From Ensifer aridi (lineage in GTDB: Bacteria; Pseudomonadota; Alphaproteobacteria; Rhizobiales; Rhizobiaceae), in the NCBI RefSeq assembly GCF_002078505.1, contig NZ_LUAV01000014.1, positions 2,402 through 66,401 of the forward strand: a stretch of DNA of 64,000 bases, written 5' to 3'. The translations under genes and the position numbers were made by a program. Of this stretch, positions 39,691 to 48,756 are shown in pieces (within the stretch, counting starts at the first letter, position 1; every line of letters begins with the position of its first letter). The notes below the pieces were generated by a model, which saw nothing but the letters and a program-made list of their open reading frames with translations, did not search any database and was not told the DNA's origin.

Positions 39691-41094
39691 ATGGCTGACG
39701 GCAGTTCCGAGACGAAATCCTCCAACCAGATGTGGGGCGGGCGCTTCGCCTCGGGCCCGGACGCGATCATGGAGGAGATAAATGCCTCGATCGACTTCGA
39801 CAAGAAGCTCTATGCCCAGGATATCCGCGGCTCAATAGCGCATGCGACCATGCTGGCGCATCAGGACATCATTTCCGCCGAGGATAAAGACAAGATCGTT
39901 CACGGCCTCGACACGATCCTGTCAGAAATCGAAAGCGGCGCCTTCGAGTTCTCGCGCCGCCTCGAAGACATCCACATGAACGTCGAGGCGCGGCTGGCAG
40001 CGCTGATCGGCCCCGCCGCCGGCCGCCTGCATACGGCGCGATCGCGTAATGACCAGGTCGCGCTCGATTTCCGCCTCTGGGTGAAGGAAGAGCTGCAGAA
40101 GACGGAAAAGGCGCTAACCGCCCTGATCGCCGCTTTCCTCGATCGAGCGGAAGAACATGCCGACACGGTGATGCCGGGCTTCACGCACCTGCAAACGGCG
40201 CAGCCGGTGACCTTCGGCCATCATTGCATGGCCTATGTCGAAATGTTCGGCCGCGACCGCTCGCGCGTTCGCCACGCCATCGAGCACATGGATGAAAGCC
40301 CGATCGGCGCCGCCGCGCTTGCCGGCACCGGCTTCCCGATCGACCGCCACATGACCGCGAAGGCGCTCGGCTTCCGCGAGCCGACGCGCAACTCGATCGA
40401 TACGGTCTCCGACCGAGACTTTGCGCTCGAATTCCTGTCGATCGCGGCGATCGCCGCGACGCACCTGTCGCGGCTCGCGGAAGAGATCGTCATCTGGTCG
40501 ACGCCGCAATTCGGCTTTATCCGCCTGTCGGATGCTTTTTCGACCGGCTCGTCGATCATGCCGCAGAAGAAAAACCCCGACGCTGCCGAGCTCGTGCGGG
40601 CCAAGACCGGCCGCATCAACGGCTCGCTGATCGCACTCCTGACGGTGATGAAGGGTCTGCCGCTCGCCTATTCCAAGGACATGCAGGAAGACAAGGAGCA
40701 GGTCTTCGATGCGGCCGAAAGCCTTGAACTGGCGATCGCCGCGATGACCGGCATGGTCCGCGACATGACCGTGCGCGCCGACCGTATGAAGGCGGCCGCC
40801 GGTTCCGGCTACGCTACGGCGACTGACCTCGCCGACTGGCTTGTGCGCGAGGTGGGGCTGCCCTTCCGCGACGCCCATCACGTGACCGGCCGCGCGGTGG
40901 CCCTCGCCGAACAGAAGGGCTGCGACCTCGCCGAGCTCTCGCTTGCCGAGCTTCAAGCGATCAATCCCGCGATCACCGATAAGGTCTTCGACGTGCTGAC
41001 CGTGGAGGCTTCGGTGGCTAGCCGCACCAGCTTCGGCGGCACGGCCCCGGCCGAGGTCCAGAAGCAGATCGCCTGGTGGCGGGCGCGCAACTAG
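39691..41094 (+). CDS. argH: Argininosuccinate lyase
   Basis: Final step of arginine synthesis. 467 aa from [20 protein letters not shown]. The fumarase-superfamily signature [18 protein letters not shown] is near 285, and [16 protein letters not shown] and [16 protein letters not shown] are the other two active-site regions. A longer upstream frame overlaps tlpA on the other strand and is not conserved. lptM and lysA follow in the same direction. Confidence 0.97.
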   Translation: MADGSSETKSSNQMWGGRFASGPDAIMEEINASIDFDKKLYAQDIRGSIAHATMLAHQDIISAEDKDKIVHGLDTILSEIESGAFEFSRRLEDIHMNVEARLAALIGPAAGRLHTARSRNDQVALDFRLWVKEELQKTEKALTALIAAFLDRAEEHADTVMPGFTHLQTAQPVTFGHHCMAYVEMFGRDRSRVRHAIEHMDESPIGAAALAGTGFPIDRHMTAKALGFREPTRNSIDTVSDRDFALEFLSIAAIAATHLSRLAEEIVIWSTPQFGFIRLSDAFSTGSSIMPQKKNPDAAELVRAKTGRINGSLIALLTVMKGLPLAYSKDMQEDKEQVFDAAESLELAIAAMTGMVRDMTVRADRMKAAAGSGYATATDLADWLVREVGLPFRDAHHVTGRAVALAEQKGCDLAELSLAELQAINPAITDKVFDVLTVEASVASRTSFGGTAPAEVQKQIAWWRARN

Positions 41095-41243
41095 CGCGGG
41101 TTGCCGACAACGCACAAACAGGGTGCACAAACTGCTGAAAAATCGATAAGACATCGCACCAGAGCGGAGCAGGAATGGGCAGGCTCCATTGCGCCCCGGC
41201 GACGCTCTTGAGATCAATCGCTTCAGCTTCGGCGAAGGAAAAA

Positions 41244-41444
41244 ATGACGATGACATTTTCTAAGGCCGCCGGGTTCGCGCTTCTGCTGGTTATTCCGGGA
41301 TTGGTCCTCGCCGGCTGCGGACGCAAGGGCGATCTCGACCGGCCGGGGGCCAACACGCCGATCAACACGAAAACGCCCACCGGGACACCCGAACCGAGGC
41401 AGAGGGTCGAGGACCGGCCCTTCCTGCTTGATCCCCTGCTCTAA
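41244..41444 (+). CDS. lptM: Small outer-membrane lipoprotein (LptM/YifL-like)
   Basis: 66 aa. Signal sequence with lipobox VLAGCGRKGDLDRPG: the GCGxKGxL pattern after the lipidated Cys is the hallmark of the LptM/YifL family, which in E. coli binds the LptD-LptE translocon. AAGGA before the ATG. lysA starts 9 bp later, the same lptM-lysA linkage as in many proteobacteria. The symbol is by family resemblance. Confidence 0.85.
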   Translation: MTMTFSKAAGFALLLVIPGLVLAGCGRKGDLDRPGANTPINTKTPTGTPEPRQRVEDRPFLLDPLL

Positions 41445-41453
41445 GGAACAGCC

Positions 41454-42722
41454 GTGAACCATTTCCAATATCGCGATGGAATTCTTTACGCCGAAGACGT
41501 TCCCGTAACGGACATCGCGCGTGCCGTCGGCACACCCTTCTACTGCTATTCCACCGCGACGCTCGAGCGCCATTACCGGGTTTTCGCAGAAGCCTTTGCC
41601 GACGTGGACGCAATGGTCTGCTACGCGATGAAGGCCAATTCCAACCAGGCGGTGCTGAAGACACTTGGCCGGCTCGGCGCGGGCGTGGACGTCGTCTCCG
41701 AAGGTGAACTGCGGCGCGCGCTCGCTGCCGGCATTCCCGCGAGTCGGATCATGTTCTCCGGCGTTGGCAAGACCGCGCGCGAGATGGATTTTGCCATCGA
41801 AGCGGGCATCTACTGCTTCAATGTCGAATCCGAGCCGGAACTGGAGGTCCTGAACCAGCGGGCCGTGCGCGCCGGCAAGCAGGCGCATGTCTCTTTCCGC
41901 ATCAACCCGGACGTCGACGCCCGCACGCATGCGAAGATCTCGACCGGCAAGAAGGAAAACAAGTTCGGCATCTCCTGGGAGCGGGCCCGCGGCGTCTACG
42001 CCCACGCCGCGACGCTTCCCGGCATCAAGGTGACAGGCATCGACATGCATATCGGCAGCCAGATTACCGAGCTGCAGCCCTTCGACGACGCGTTCAAGCT
42101 GCTGCGCGAACTGGTCGACACCTTGCGCTCCGACGGTCACGTCGTCGACCACGTCGATATCGGCGGCGGCCTCGGCATTCCCTACCGGGAAGACAACAAT
42201 CCGCCGCCCCTGCCCGACGCCTATGCCGACATCGTCAAAAACCAGCTCAAAGGCCTCGACTGCAAGATCGTCACGGAGCCCGGCCGGCTGATCGTCGGCA
42301 ATGCCGGCATTCTGGTCACCGAAGTGATCTATGTGAAGGACGGCGGCGACAAGACCTTCGTCATCGTCGACGGTGCGATGAACGACCTGATCCGCCCGAC
42401 GCTCTACGAGGCCTATCACGAGATCAGACCGGTCAGGATTTCCGCCGCGAACGCGCCGCGCATCAGGGCGGATGTCGTCGGTCCGGTCTGCGAGACCGGC
42501 GACTACCTGGCGCTCGACCGTGAGATGGCGATGCCCAAACCGGGCGACCTTTTCGCAATCGGCTCGGCCGGCGCCTACGGCGCGGTCCAGTCGGGGACCT
42601 ACAACAGCCGCCTTCTGGTGCCAGAAGTGCTCGTCAAGGGCGATCGCTTCCATGTGATCCGCCCACGCAAGGATTACGAGGCGTTGATCGATCTCGATTC
42701 GATGCCGGATTGGCTCGACTGA
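41454..42722 (+). CDS. lysA: Diaminopimelate decarboxylase
   Basis: Last step of lysine synthesis. 422 aa, GTG start behind AAGGA. The PLP lysine is in CYAMKANSNQAVL; HIGSQITEL, EPGRLIVGNAG and GAYGAVQSGTYNSR are the conserved PLP- and substrate-binding segments. It is co-transcribed with lptM. With lysC it represents the two ends of the pathway in this window. Confidence 0.97.
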   Translation: MNHFQYRDGILYAEDVPVTDIARAVGTPFYCYSTATLERHYRVFAEAFADVDAMVCYAMKANSNQAVLKTLGRLGAGVDVVSEGELRRALAAGIPASRIMFSGVGKTAREMDFAIEAGIYCFNVESEPELEVLNQRAVRAGKQAHVSFRINPDVDARTHAKISTGKKENKFGISWERARGVYAHAATLPGIKVTGIDMHIGSQITELQPFDDAFKLLRELVDTLRSDGHVVDHVDIGGGLGIPYREDNNPPPLPDAYADIVKNQLKGLDCKIVTEPGRLIVGNAGILVTEVIYVKDGGDKTFVIVDGAMNDLIRPTLYEAYHEIRPVRISAANAPRIRADVVGPVCETGDYLALDREMAMPKPGDLFAIGSAGAYGAVQSGTYNSRLLVPEVLVKGDRFHVIRPRKDYEALIDLDSMPDWLD

Positions 42723-42947
42723 TCCGGTTGCCGCTCTCCAGGAGCGGACCGGAGTCCGGCGATCACGTTTTGTTTTTTGCCGCCGCCCTCGCCTTCGCCA
42801 CAAAGGATGTTATTCTGAGCGAGGATCGCTGGAGTGGCATTAAAGGAAAAGTGTGAGCGGTTTTTCTGCCCGCACCCCGCTCTGACCTTGAATCGGTTGC
42901 GACTGTGATCCAAAGCCGTCTACGGGATCGAAAGGGAATTTGGGCGG

Positions 42948-45557
42948 ATGACGCAATTCCGGCAGGATGAAACGCCAAGACCGCAGTCCTTCGCCAGGAT
43001 GCTGGCGGCCAAGCGGTTCTTCGCTCGCCTGGTCCTTTTGGCCGAAGAGGTTCTGCCGCGCATCCTGCTCCCGGCCTCGCTCGTTCTCCTCTTCCTCTCC
43101 GCCGGCTGGCTCGGCTTCTTCCGGGTCGCGCCGTTCTGGCTGCATGCCGGGGTCCTTCTCGCCTTCATTGCCGGGCTGTTCTTCTCGCTCTTGCCGCTCA
43201 CCCGCATCCGCTGGCCGGAAACGGCCGAGGCCGACCGGATGCTGGAAGACCGTAACCGGCTGCCCCATCAGGCGATCCGTGTTCAGGACGACGTGCCGGC
43301 GACGGAAGGCGCATTCGGTGCCGCCCTCTGGCGCGAGCATCAGGCCCGCATGGCACGGATGGTCCGCGGACTGGATACCGGCCTGCCGCGTCCCGACATC
43401 GCGCGGCACGATCGGTTCGCGCTGCGGGCGGTCCCCGTCCTCATTGCCTTCATCGCCTTCGCCTATTCCTACTCGAACCGCGCGGGACTGGTGACGGATG
43501 CGCTCCGTCTGCCCGAGCAGCAGACGCTTGCGTCCGATATCCGCATCGACGCCTGGGTAACGCCGCCCGCTTATACCGGACGCGCGCCGATTTTCCTGAC
43601 TGGCCGACCGGACACGGCGGCAGCGGAGGAAGACAAGGGGCCGATCACGATACCGCAGTTCAGCGATCTCACGGTGCGGATAACCGGTGGCGGCGCCGAG
43701 GAGACGGTCAGCTATGCTGAGTCGGGCAGCGCCGAGCCGGCGATCATCCCGACGTCGGAGGCCAAGGCAGGAGCGTCACCGAAGACGGAAACGGCGGAGG
43801 CAGCGCCGAACGCCGCGCGCAACCATCTCTATCGGATCACCAAGGACGGAACGCTCTCCGTCGGCGGCCAGAGCTGGACCTTCAAGATCACCCCGGACAG
43901 CGTCCCGGCGATCGCCTTCGACGGTGCACCGCGGCCTACAGCCAATTCCTCGCTTGAGATCAGTTTCCTCGCCCAGGACGATTACGGCATCGCCCAGGCC
44001 TGGGCCGAGATCAAGCCGCTCGAAGAGCCGGCGAAGAATGCACGGCCGCTCTATGCCCCTCCCGAATACCGCCTCGATCTTCCGCGCCGCAACGCCCGCG
44101 AAGCCAAGGCCACGACGAGCCGGAATTTGAGCGAGCATCCGCTTTCCGGAAAGCGCGTGCGCATCACGCTCGTCGCCCGCGATGCCGCCGGGCAGGAAGG
44201 CCGAAGCGTGCCGCAGGAAATGGCCCTTCCGGCGCGCCGGTTCTTCGAACCGCTCGCCGCCGCCGTTGCCGAGGAGCGGCAGGTCTTCTCGCTCGATGCC
44301 AACCAGTTGCCACACGCGATCGACCTCAATGACGCGTTGACGCTCTATCCCGAGCAGACCATCCCCAACCTCACGCATTTCCTTTTGCTGAAATCGGCCC
44401 GCTCGCGCATGCAGCTCGCCCACAACGACGACATGCTGCGCGATGCCGCCGACCATCTGTGGGAGATCGCGCTCGGCATCGAGGATGGCGACCTGTCGCT
44501 CGCCGAACGCCGGTTGCGCGATGCGCAGCAGGCGCTCTCCGACGCTCTCGAGCGCAATGCCTCGGATGAGGAAATCGCGAAACTGATGCAGGAACTGCGC
44601 CAGGCCATGCAGGAATACATGCAGGCACTCGCGGAACAGGCTGCGAAAAACCCCGCGATGGCCGCGAATCCCGATATGAACAATGTGCTGCGCCAGCAGG
44701 ATCTGGAAAAGATGATGGACCAGATCGAGAATCTCGCACGCTCCGGCGCGCGCGACCAGGCGCGGCAAATGCTCTCCGAGCTGCAGCGGATGATGAACAA
44801 TCTCCAGGCCGGCCGCATGCAGCAGATGGGTGAGCAGAACAGCGCCATGCGCCAGCAGATGGATAAGCTCGGCCAGCTGATGCAGCAGCAACAGCAGCTC
44901 ATGGACGAGACCTTCAAACTGGACCAGGCACTGCGCGATCGGATGCAGCGCGGCGACCCGCTCGACGGCGAGGACAACGAGCTCTTCGGCCAGGACATGC
45001 CTCAGGACCCCGGACAGCAGGGCGATCCAAACGGCGAGCCCAACCCGCTCGACGACATGACCGCCGAACAGTTGAAGGAAGCCTTGAAGCAGCTCAAGCA
45101 GCAGCAGGAGGCACTCGGCAAGCAATTGGGCGAGTTGCAAAAGGGCCTTCAGGAGTTCGGCGTTCAGCCCGGCAAGGGCTTCGGCCAGGCTCAGCGCGAA
45201 ATGGAAGGCGCAGCCGATGCTCTCGGCAAGGGCCAGGGCGAGCAGGCCGTCGGCAACCAGGGCCGCGCACTGCAGGCACTGCGCGAAGGCGCGCAGGAGA
45301 TGATGAACCAGATGCAGGCGCAGCAGGGACAGGGCCCCGGGCAAGGTGTTCCGCAATACGGCCAGAACGGGCGCGACCCGCTCGGACGGCGCCAGCAGAA
45401 TATCGGCCCCGACTTCGGACAGAGTGTGAAAGTGCCGGACGAGATCGACACGCAACGGGCGCGTCAGATCCTCGAACAGATCCGCCGCAAGCTCGGCGAC
45501 AACCTGTCGCCGGAGGCGGAGCGGCAATATCTCGAACGATTGCTCGACATGCGGTGA
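42948..45557 (+). CDS. TIGR02302/DUF4175 family membrane protein
   Basis: 869 aa. Two N-terminal helices (about 35-60 and 62-85; ILLPASLVLLFLSAGWLGFF) and a third near 165 (VPVLIAFIAFAYSYSN), then a large periplasmic region. From about 480 onwards it is Gln/Met/Glu-rich with heptad character (QQMDKLGQLMQQQQQLMDET), predicting long coiled coils, and ends NLSPEAERQYLERLLDMR. Found in most Rhizobiales; its function is unknown. Size and coiled coil suggest a scaffold or envelope protein. It stands alone between lysA and cpdR. Confidence 0.85.
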   Translation: MTQFRQDETPRPQSFARMLAAKRFFARLVLLAEEVLPRILLPASLVLLFLSAGWLGFFRVAPFWLHAGVLLAFIAGLFFSLLPLTRIRWPETAEADRMLEDRNRLPHQAIRVQDDVPATEGAFGAALWREHQARMARMVRGLDTGLPRPDIARHDRFALRAVPVLIAFIAFAYSYSNRAGLVTDALRLPEQQTLASDIRIDAWVTPPAYTGRAPIFLTGRPDTAAAEEDKGPITIPQFSDLTVRITGGGAEETVSYAESGSAEPAIIPTSEAKAGASPKTETAEAAPNAARNHLYRITKDGTLSVGGQSWTFKITPDSVPAIAFDGAPRPTANSSLEISFLAQDDYGIAQAWAEIKPLEEPAKNARPLYAPPEYRLDLPRRNAREAKATTSRNLSEHPLSGKRVRITLVARDAAGQEGRSVPQEMALPARRFFEPLAAAVAEERQVFSLDANQLPHAIDLNDALTLYPEQTIPNLTHFLLLKSARSRMQLAHNDDMLRDAADHLWEIALGIEDGDLSLAERRLRDAQQALSDALERNASDEEIAKLMQELRQAMQEYMQALAEQAAKNPAMAANPDMNNVLRQQDLEKMMDQIENLARSGARDQARQMLSELQRMMNNLQAGRMQQMGEQNSAMRQQMDKLGQLMQQQQQLMDETFKLDQALRDRMQRGDPLDGEDNELFGQDMPQDPGQQGDPNGEPNPLDDMTAEQLKEALKQLKQQQEALGKQLGELQKGLQEFGVQPGKGFGQAQREMEGAADALGKGQGEQAVGNQGRALQALREGAQEMMNQMQAQQGQGPGQGVPQYGQNGRDPLGRRQQNIGPDFGQSVKVPDEIDTQRARQILEQIRRKLGDNLSPEAERQYLERLLDMR

Positions 45558-45600
45558 TGACCTTGGCGGATGCGAGTTGGGGATGCGCCTTCCGTTGGTG

Positions 45601-45730
45601 AAGCGCCCCTCATCCGGCCTGCCGGCCACCTTCCCCCCAAAACGGGACGAGGAGAACCGTGGCGCCGCGAGAACCGTGGCGCCGCCTAGTCCCCCTCTCC
45701 CCGCGTGCGGGAAGTTAGAGTGAGGGCAAA
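45601..45730. repeat. Intergenic repeat fragment with a 17-bp tandem duplication
   Basis: CCCCTCATCCGGCCTGCCGGCC and the later CCCCTCTCCCCGCGTGCGGG are reminiscent of a dispersed rhizobial intergenic repeat (recollection, not checked). Inside it GAGAACCGTGGCGCCGC occurs twice in exact tandem (45652-45668 and 45669-45685). It lies between the convergent stops of the TIGR02302 gene and cpdR. Confidence 0.55.
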
Positions 45731-45767
45731 GCGCCGCTTTGCGCGTTAAATTCGCGCGAAAGCGCCG

Positions 45768-46127
45768 TCAGGCGGCGAGCGCCAAGGCAACGGCCTTGCG
45801 GATGTCCGGCAGCGAAAAGGGTTTGGCGATCACGTCGACAACTTTGCCGGAGAGGTCGTCGGCACGCTCGCGCTGCTCGGCATAGCCGGTCATCAGCAGG
45901 ATCTTCAACGCCGGAAATGCGGCCGATGCCTGATGCACAAGCTCGATGCCGTCCATGACCGGCATGCGAATATCGGACAATAGCAGATCGAACGACTGAT
46001 CGCGAAGGCAGGCGAGCCCGTCAGCTCCATCGCCGGCTTCCACGGTTTCATGCCCATCGAGTCGCAACGCCCGCGCCACAAATGAGCGCAGGGCATCCTC
46101 ATCCTCAGTAATCAGGATTCTCGCCAT
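45768..46127 (-). CDS. cpdR: Single-domain response regulator CpdR
   Basis: 119 aa, REC domain only. MARILITEDEDALRSFVARAL gives the acidic pocket; the phospho-Asp is in LLLSDIRMPVMDG near 52; the switch Thr and Lys are in LLMTGYAEQ and VIAKPF. Sequence and length match CpdR, the adaptor that when unphosphorylated brings substrates to ClpXP in the alphaproteobacterial cell cycle, downstream of CckA-ChpT. GGGAGG precedes the ATG. Confidence 0.92.
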   Translation of the reverse strand: MARILITEDEDALRSFVARALRLDGHETVEAGDGADGLACLRDQSFDLLLSDIRMPVMDGIELVHQASAAFPALKILLMTGYAEQRERADDLSGKVVDVIAKPFSLPDIRKAVALALAA

Positions 46128-46379
46128 GATGGCCTCCCGTGCTCGCTCTCACGGAGCGCTAGCGTCCCTGCATATCAAGGACGCTCCTTCATTGAACCTA
46201 AGCGCCGGACCAATGATCTACCTGGTCGCGATGCCTCTTCAAACAAACAGCTTTTCGTTTGCTTTCGGTAAACACGATCGGAAGCATTTTACGGATGGAG
46301 TTGTATTCGACAGAGGATGCCCGCACAGGGCGGGTCGTTACGGCTGACTTGCGCAGATCGGGACGACCGCCGAGAGGCG

Positions 46380-46925
46380 CTATTCCGCGTCGCCCGTCAC
46401 CACACCCACGAACGGCAGTTCCCGGAAGGCATAGGCGACATCCATCCCGTAGCCCACGACGAAATGGTCCGGGCATTCGAAGCCGACATAGTCCGCTTCC
46501 AGATCGACACGGCGCTTTTCTCGCTTGTCGAGCAACACCGCGATCGTGACGTGTCGCGCGCCGCGTTCCAGGAGCAGATCCTTGGCAAAGCGCAGCGTCC
46601 GGCCGGATTCGAGAATGTCGTCGATCAGCAGCACGTCGCGATCGTGCACGTCGCTATCGATATCCTTGGTAATCCTGACGCCCATGGATTCGGTGCCCTT
46701 GCCGTAGCTCGACAGGGTGATGAACTCGACCTCCGGTGCCAGTCCCGCCGCATGCATGGCGCGGATCAGATCGGCTGCGAAGATGAAGGAGCCTTTCAGG
46801 ATCGAGATGACGAGAAGGTCCTTGTGCGGCCCACGAACGATCTCCTCGGCCATTTTCCGATTTCGCGCAGCGATCGTTTCGGCGCTGTAAAGGACTTCGA
46901 TATTCTTGCCGCGGACGACAGGCAT
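46380..46925 (-). CDS. hpt: Hypoxanthine phosphoribosyltransferase
   Basis: 181 aa from MPVVRGKNIEVLYSAE. PRPP loop DVLLIDDILESGRTL near 100; LKGSFIFAADL and YVGFECPDHFVVGYG bind the purine. Salvages hypoxanthine and guanine. GGAG is 8 nt before the ATG. A palindrome related to the left RIME arm lies upstream (46974-47019). Confidence 0.93.
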   Translation of the reverse strand: MPVVRGKNIEVLYSAETIAARNRKMAEEIVRGPHKDLLVISILKGSFIFAADLIRAMHAAGLAPEVEFITLSSYGKGTESMGVRITKDIDSDVHDRDVLLIDDILESGRTLRFAKDLLLERGARHVTIAVLLDKREKRRVDLEADYVGFECPDHFVVGYGMDVAYAFRELPFVGVVTGDAE

Positions 46926-46973
46926 GCGGGTTTCTCCATCTCGCCAGGAAGAACGCCGGCCCTCCCTTCGCAC

Positions 46974-47019
46974 TGCACGATTCCTTCGATCAGAACCGAT
47001 TCAGGAATAAAATCATGCA
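46974..47019. repeat. Degenerate palindrome upstream of hpt
   Basis: TGCACGATTCCT (46974-46985) and AGGAATAAAATCATGCA (47003-47019) form an imperfect inverted repeat with AATCGG/CCGATT-like sequence in the middle. On the minus strand it reads CTGCATGATTTTATTCC, similar to the left palindrome of the RIME-like elements. No right half is adjacent. Confidence 0.45.
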
Positions 47020-47028
47020 GTAGCACAA

Positions 47029-47685
47029 TCAGTGATCGGAAACACTGTTTTCGGCGAAGGAAACCGCTGCGTCCGGCTCTTTTCCACCCGCATAAGGAAG
47101 CCGCGTCACGAAATGGCGGCTCTCGCCGGGCGCGATCGGCGCCCCCTCAAGCGTCAACCGCGTCGATGTCACCTTGCGTCCATTGCTGGTCACGTCGACG
47201 ACGACCGGCGGCAGACGTTGGTCGGTCGCTGAACGGTTGTCGATCCTGCCGTAGACGGCGAGAACCCGCATCCCGCCGGAATAATCCATCGACGCGCTGA
47301 TGCCTTCGATCGCGAGCGGATGCATGTCGGCCTGCCCCTCACCGCTGAATCCGGCGACGAGTGGGAAGGCGGAGAGCGCAAGGCCCGCGACCAAACCGGC
47401 GAAACGCCGCGACGGCATGACGCTGAGTCTCGCCTCGACTGCCGCGAGGACCCGCTCGGCCACGCCCTCGTTCCCGCGCACCGTCGTGGGGCGCAGGACT
47501 GGCCTGCCGGCGGATCGCCGATTGTCGTTGAAGACCGGATAAGGGCTGCGGCGGACAGTAGCGGCGATGGTCTCGAACTCGACGTCGATATAGTCGAGAG
47601 GTCTAACCGCGGCGGCGTTGGAACGCGGCCGCCGCTCCGGCGGAATGAGGTCGATGCCCCTGGTTCTTGCGCGAAAAGCCTGCAT
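47029..47685 (-). CDS. Membrane-anchored hypothetical protein, DUF3426-like C-terminus
   Basis: 218 aa from MQAFRARTRGIDLIPPERRP, with GGGAG before the ATG. Cytosolic N-terminus of about 105 residues, one helix (RFAGLVAGLALSAFPLVAGF), then a beta-rich periplasmic domain: VLAVYGRIDNRSATDQRLPP, VDVTSNGRKVTSTRLT, APIAPGESRHFVTRLP. That layout resembles DUF3426/FxLYD proteins. I see no N-terminal CxxC zinc ribbon, which such proteins often carry; the available upstream frames do not restore one. Divergent from ftsE. Confidence 0.7.
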   Translation of the reverse strand: MQAFRARTRGIDLIPPERRPRSNAAAVRPLDYIDVEFETIAATVRRSPYPVFNDNRRSAGRPVLRPTTVRGNEGVAERVLAAVEARLSVMPSRRFAGLVAGLALSAFPLVAGFSGEGQADMHPLAIEGISASMDYSGGMRVLAVYGRIDNRSATDQRLPPVVVDVTSNGRKVTSTRLTLEGAPIAPGESRHFVTRLPYAGGKEPDAAVSFAENSVSDH

Positions 47686-47878
47686 GGGCGGTCTCCCGTC
47701 GCGGCCGTGCGAGTTCTTTTGCCCACATGCAAGCTCGCCATGGCACTTCTGCTTTCCTGCAATGCCGCGCCCCACCCCTGCAAGAAACAGGGCATTGCAT
47801 CAAATCCTGACGACACGTAAACCAAAATGGTTAATGTTTCGGAAAGGGGCCGCGAAAGCGGCGTCTTTTCATTGAAAA

Positions 47879-47897
47879 TTAACCCTTGCTTAACCAT
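47879..47897 (+). promoter_or_regulatory. ftsE: CtrA-type box upstream of ftsE
   Basis: TTAA (47879-47882), exactly 7 bp (CCCTTGC), TTAACCAT (47890-47897): a perfect match to the alphaproteobacterial CtrA consensus TTAA-N7-TTAA(C). It lies about 200 bp before ftsE and a similar distance before the divergent gene, so it could control either. A single exact match is suggestive; binding is unproved. Confidence 0.5.
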
Positions 47898-47933
47898 AGT
47901 GCCGCGCGGCTTTGCATTGGCAAGCGCGCTGCC

Positions 47934-48039
47934 CTACTGCATGTATCCTTAAATCGGCGCCGATTTAAGGATAAGAGCGCGCAGCGGCTCCAAGTGCTGC
48001 AGCGATCTTTGCGCGTCTGATAAGAACGCGGCGCTGTAT
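47934..48039. repeat. Full-length RIME-like intergenic repeat
   Basis: About 106 bp. Left palindrome: CTACTGCATGTATCCTTAAATC, with core GGCGCC and arm GATTTAAGGATA. Right palindrome: AGTGCTGCAGCGATC to GCGGCGCTGTA with TTTGCGCGTCTG inside. Lies 58 bp upstream of ftsE, between the CtrA-type box and the start codon, so it will be in the transcript if the promoter is at the box. Confidence 0.7.
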
Positions 48040-48096
48040 GCGGTGATCGGCTTGCGGCAGATGTCGAGGGCGTGACGAGAGACTAGGGCTGTCCCA

Positions 48097-48756
48097 TTGA
48101 TCCACTTTGAGAATGTCGGATTGCGCTATGGCATGGGACCGGAAATCCTCCGGGACCTGACGTTCGACATCCCGCGGCGTTCCTTCCAGTTCCTCACCGG
48201 TCCGTCGGGCGCCGGCAAGACGACACTGCTGAGGCTGCTTTTCCTGTCGCTCAGGCCGACACGCGGACTGATCCGAATGTTCGATCGCAACATTTCCTCC
48301 ATCCCGCGCGAGGAATTCCCGATGCTGCGCCGCCGCGTCGGCATCGTCTTCCAGGACTTCCGCCTACTCGACCATCTGACGACCTATGAAAACGTCGCGC
48401 TGCCGCTTCGGGTCCGTGGCAAGGAAGAGGCGAGCTATCGCTCGGATGTGCTCGAACTTCTGAAGTGGGTCGGGCTCGGCGAGCGCATCAACGTGCTCCC
48501 GCCGGTCCTGTCGGGCGGAGAAAAGCAGCGCGCCGCAATCGCGCGGGCGCTCATCGACCGGCCGGAAATTCTGCTTGCCGACGAGCCTACTGGCAACGTC
48601 GACCCGCCGATGGCGCGCCGCCTTCTCAATCTTTTCCTGGAATTGAACCGGCTTGGAACAGCCGTGGTGATCGCCACACACGACCTGTCGCTCATGGATC
48701 AGGTCGAGGCGCGCCGGATGATCCTGTCACAGGGGCGGCTTGACATCTATGAATGA
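48097..48756 (+). CDS. ftsE: Cell division ATP-binding protein FtsE
   Basis: 219 aa ABC ATPase, starting with TTG (IHFENVGLRYGMG is the conserved opening and no ATG fits). Walker A GPSGAGKTTLLRLL, Q-loop VFQDFRLLDHLTTYENVA, signature LSGGEKQRAAIARALI, Walker B LLADEPTGNVD and H-loop IATHDLSLM. With FtsX it couples ATP hydrolysis to periplasmic wall hydrolase activation at the septum. Overlaps ftsX by 8 bp. Confidence 0.96.
   Translation: MIHFENVGLRYGMGPEILRDLTFDIPRRSFQFLTGPSGAGKTTLLRLLFLSLRPTRGLIRMFDRNISSIPREEFPMLRRRVGIVFQDFRLLDHLTTYENVALPLRVRGKEEASYRSDVLELLKWVGLGERINVLPPVLSGGEKQRAAIARALIDRPEILLADEPTGNVDPPMARRLLNLFLELNRLGTAVVIATHDLSLMDQVEARRMILSQGRLDIYE

Larger units (their letters stand above)
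47686..48096. other. 411-bp divergent control region upstream of ftsE
   Basis: Contains a CtrA-type box at 47879-47897 and a full RIME-like repeat at 47934-48039. A short AT-rich palindrome ACCAaaaTGGT lies at about 47820-47832. The reading frames crossing it are not conserved. No gene is supported. Confidence 0.7.
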
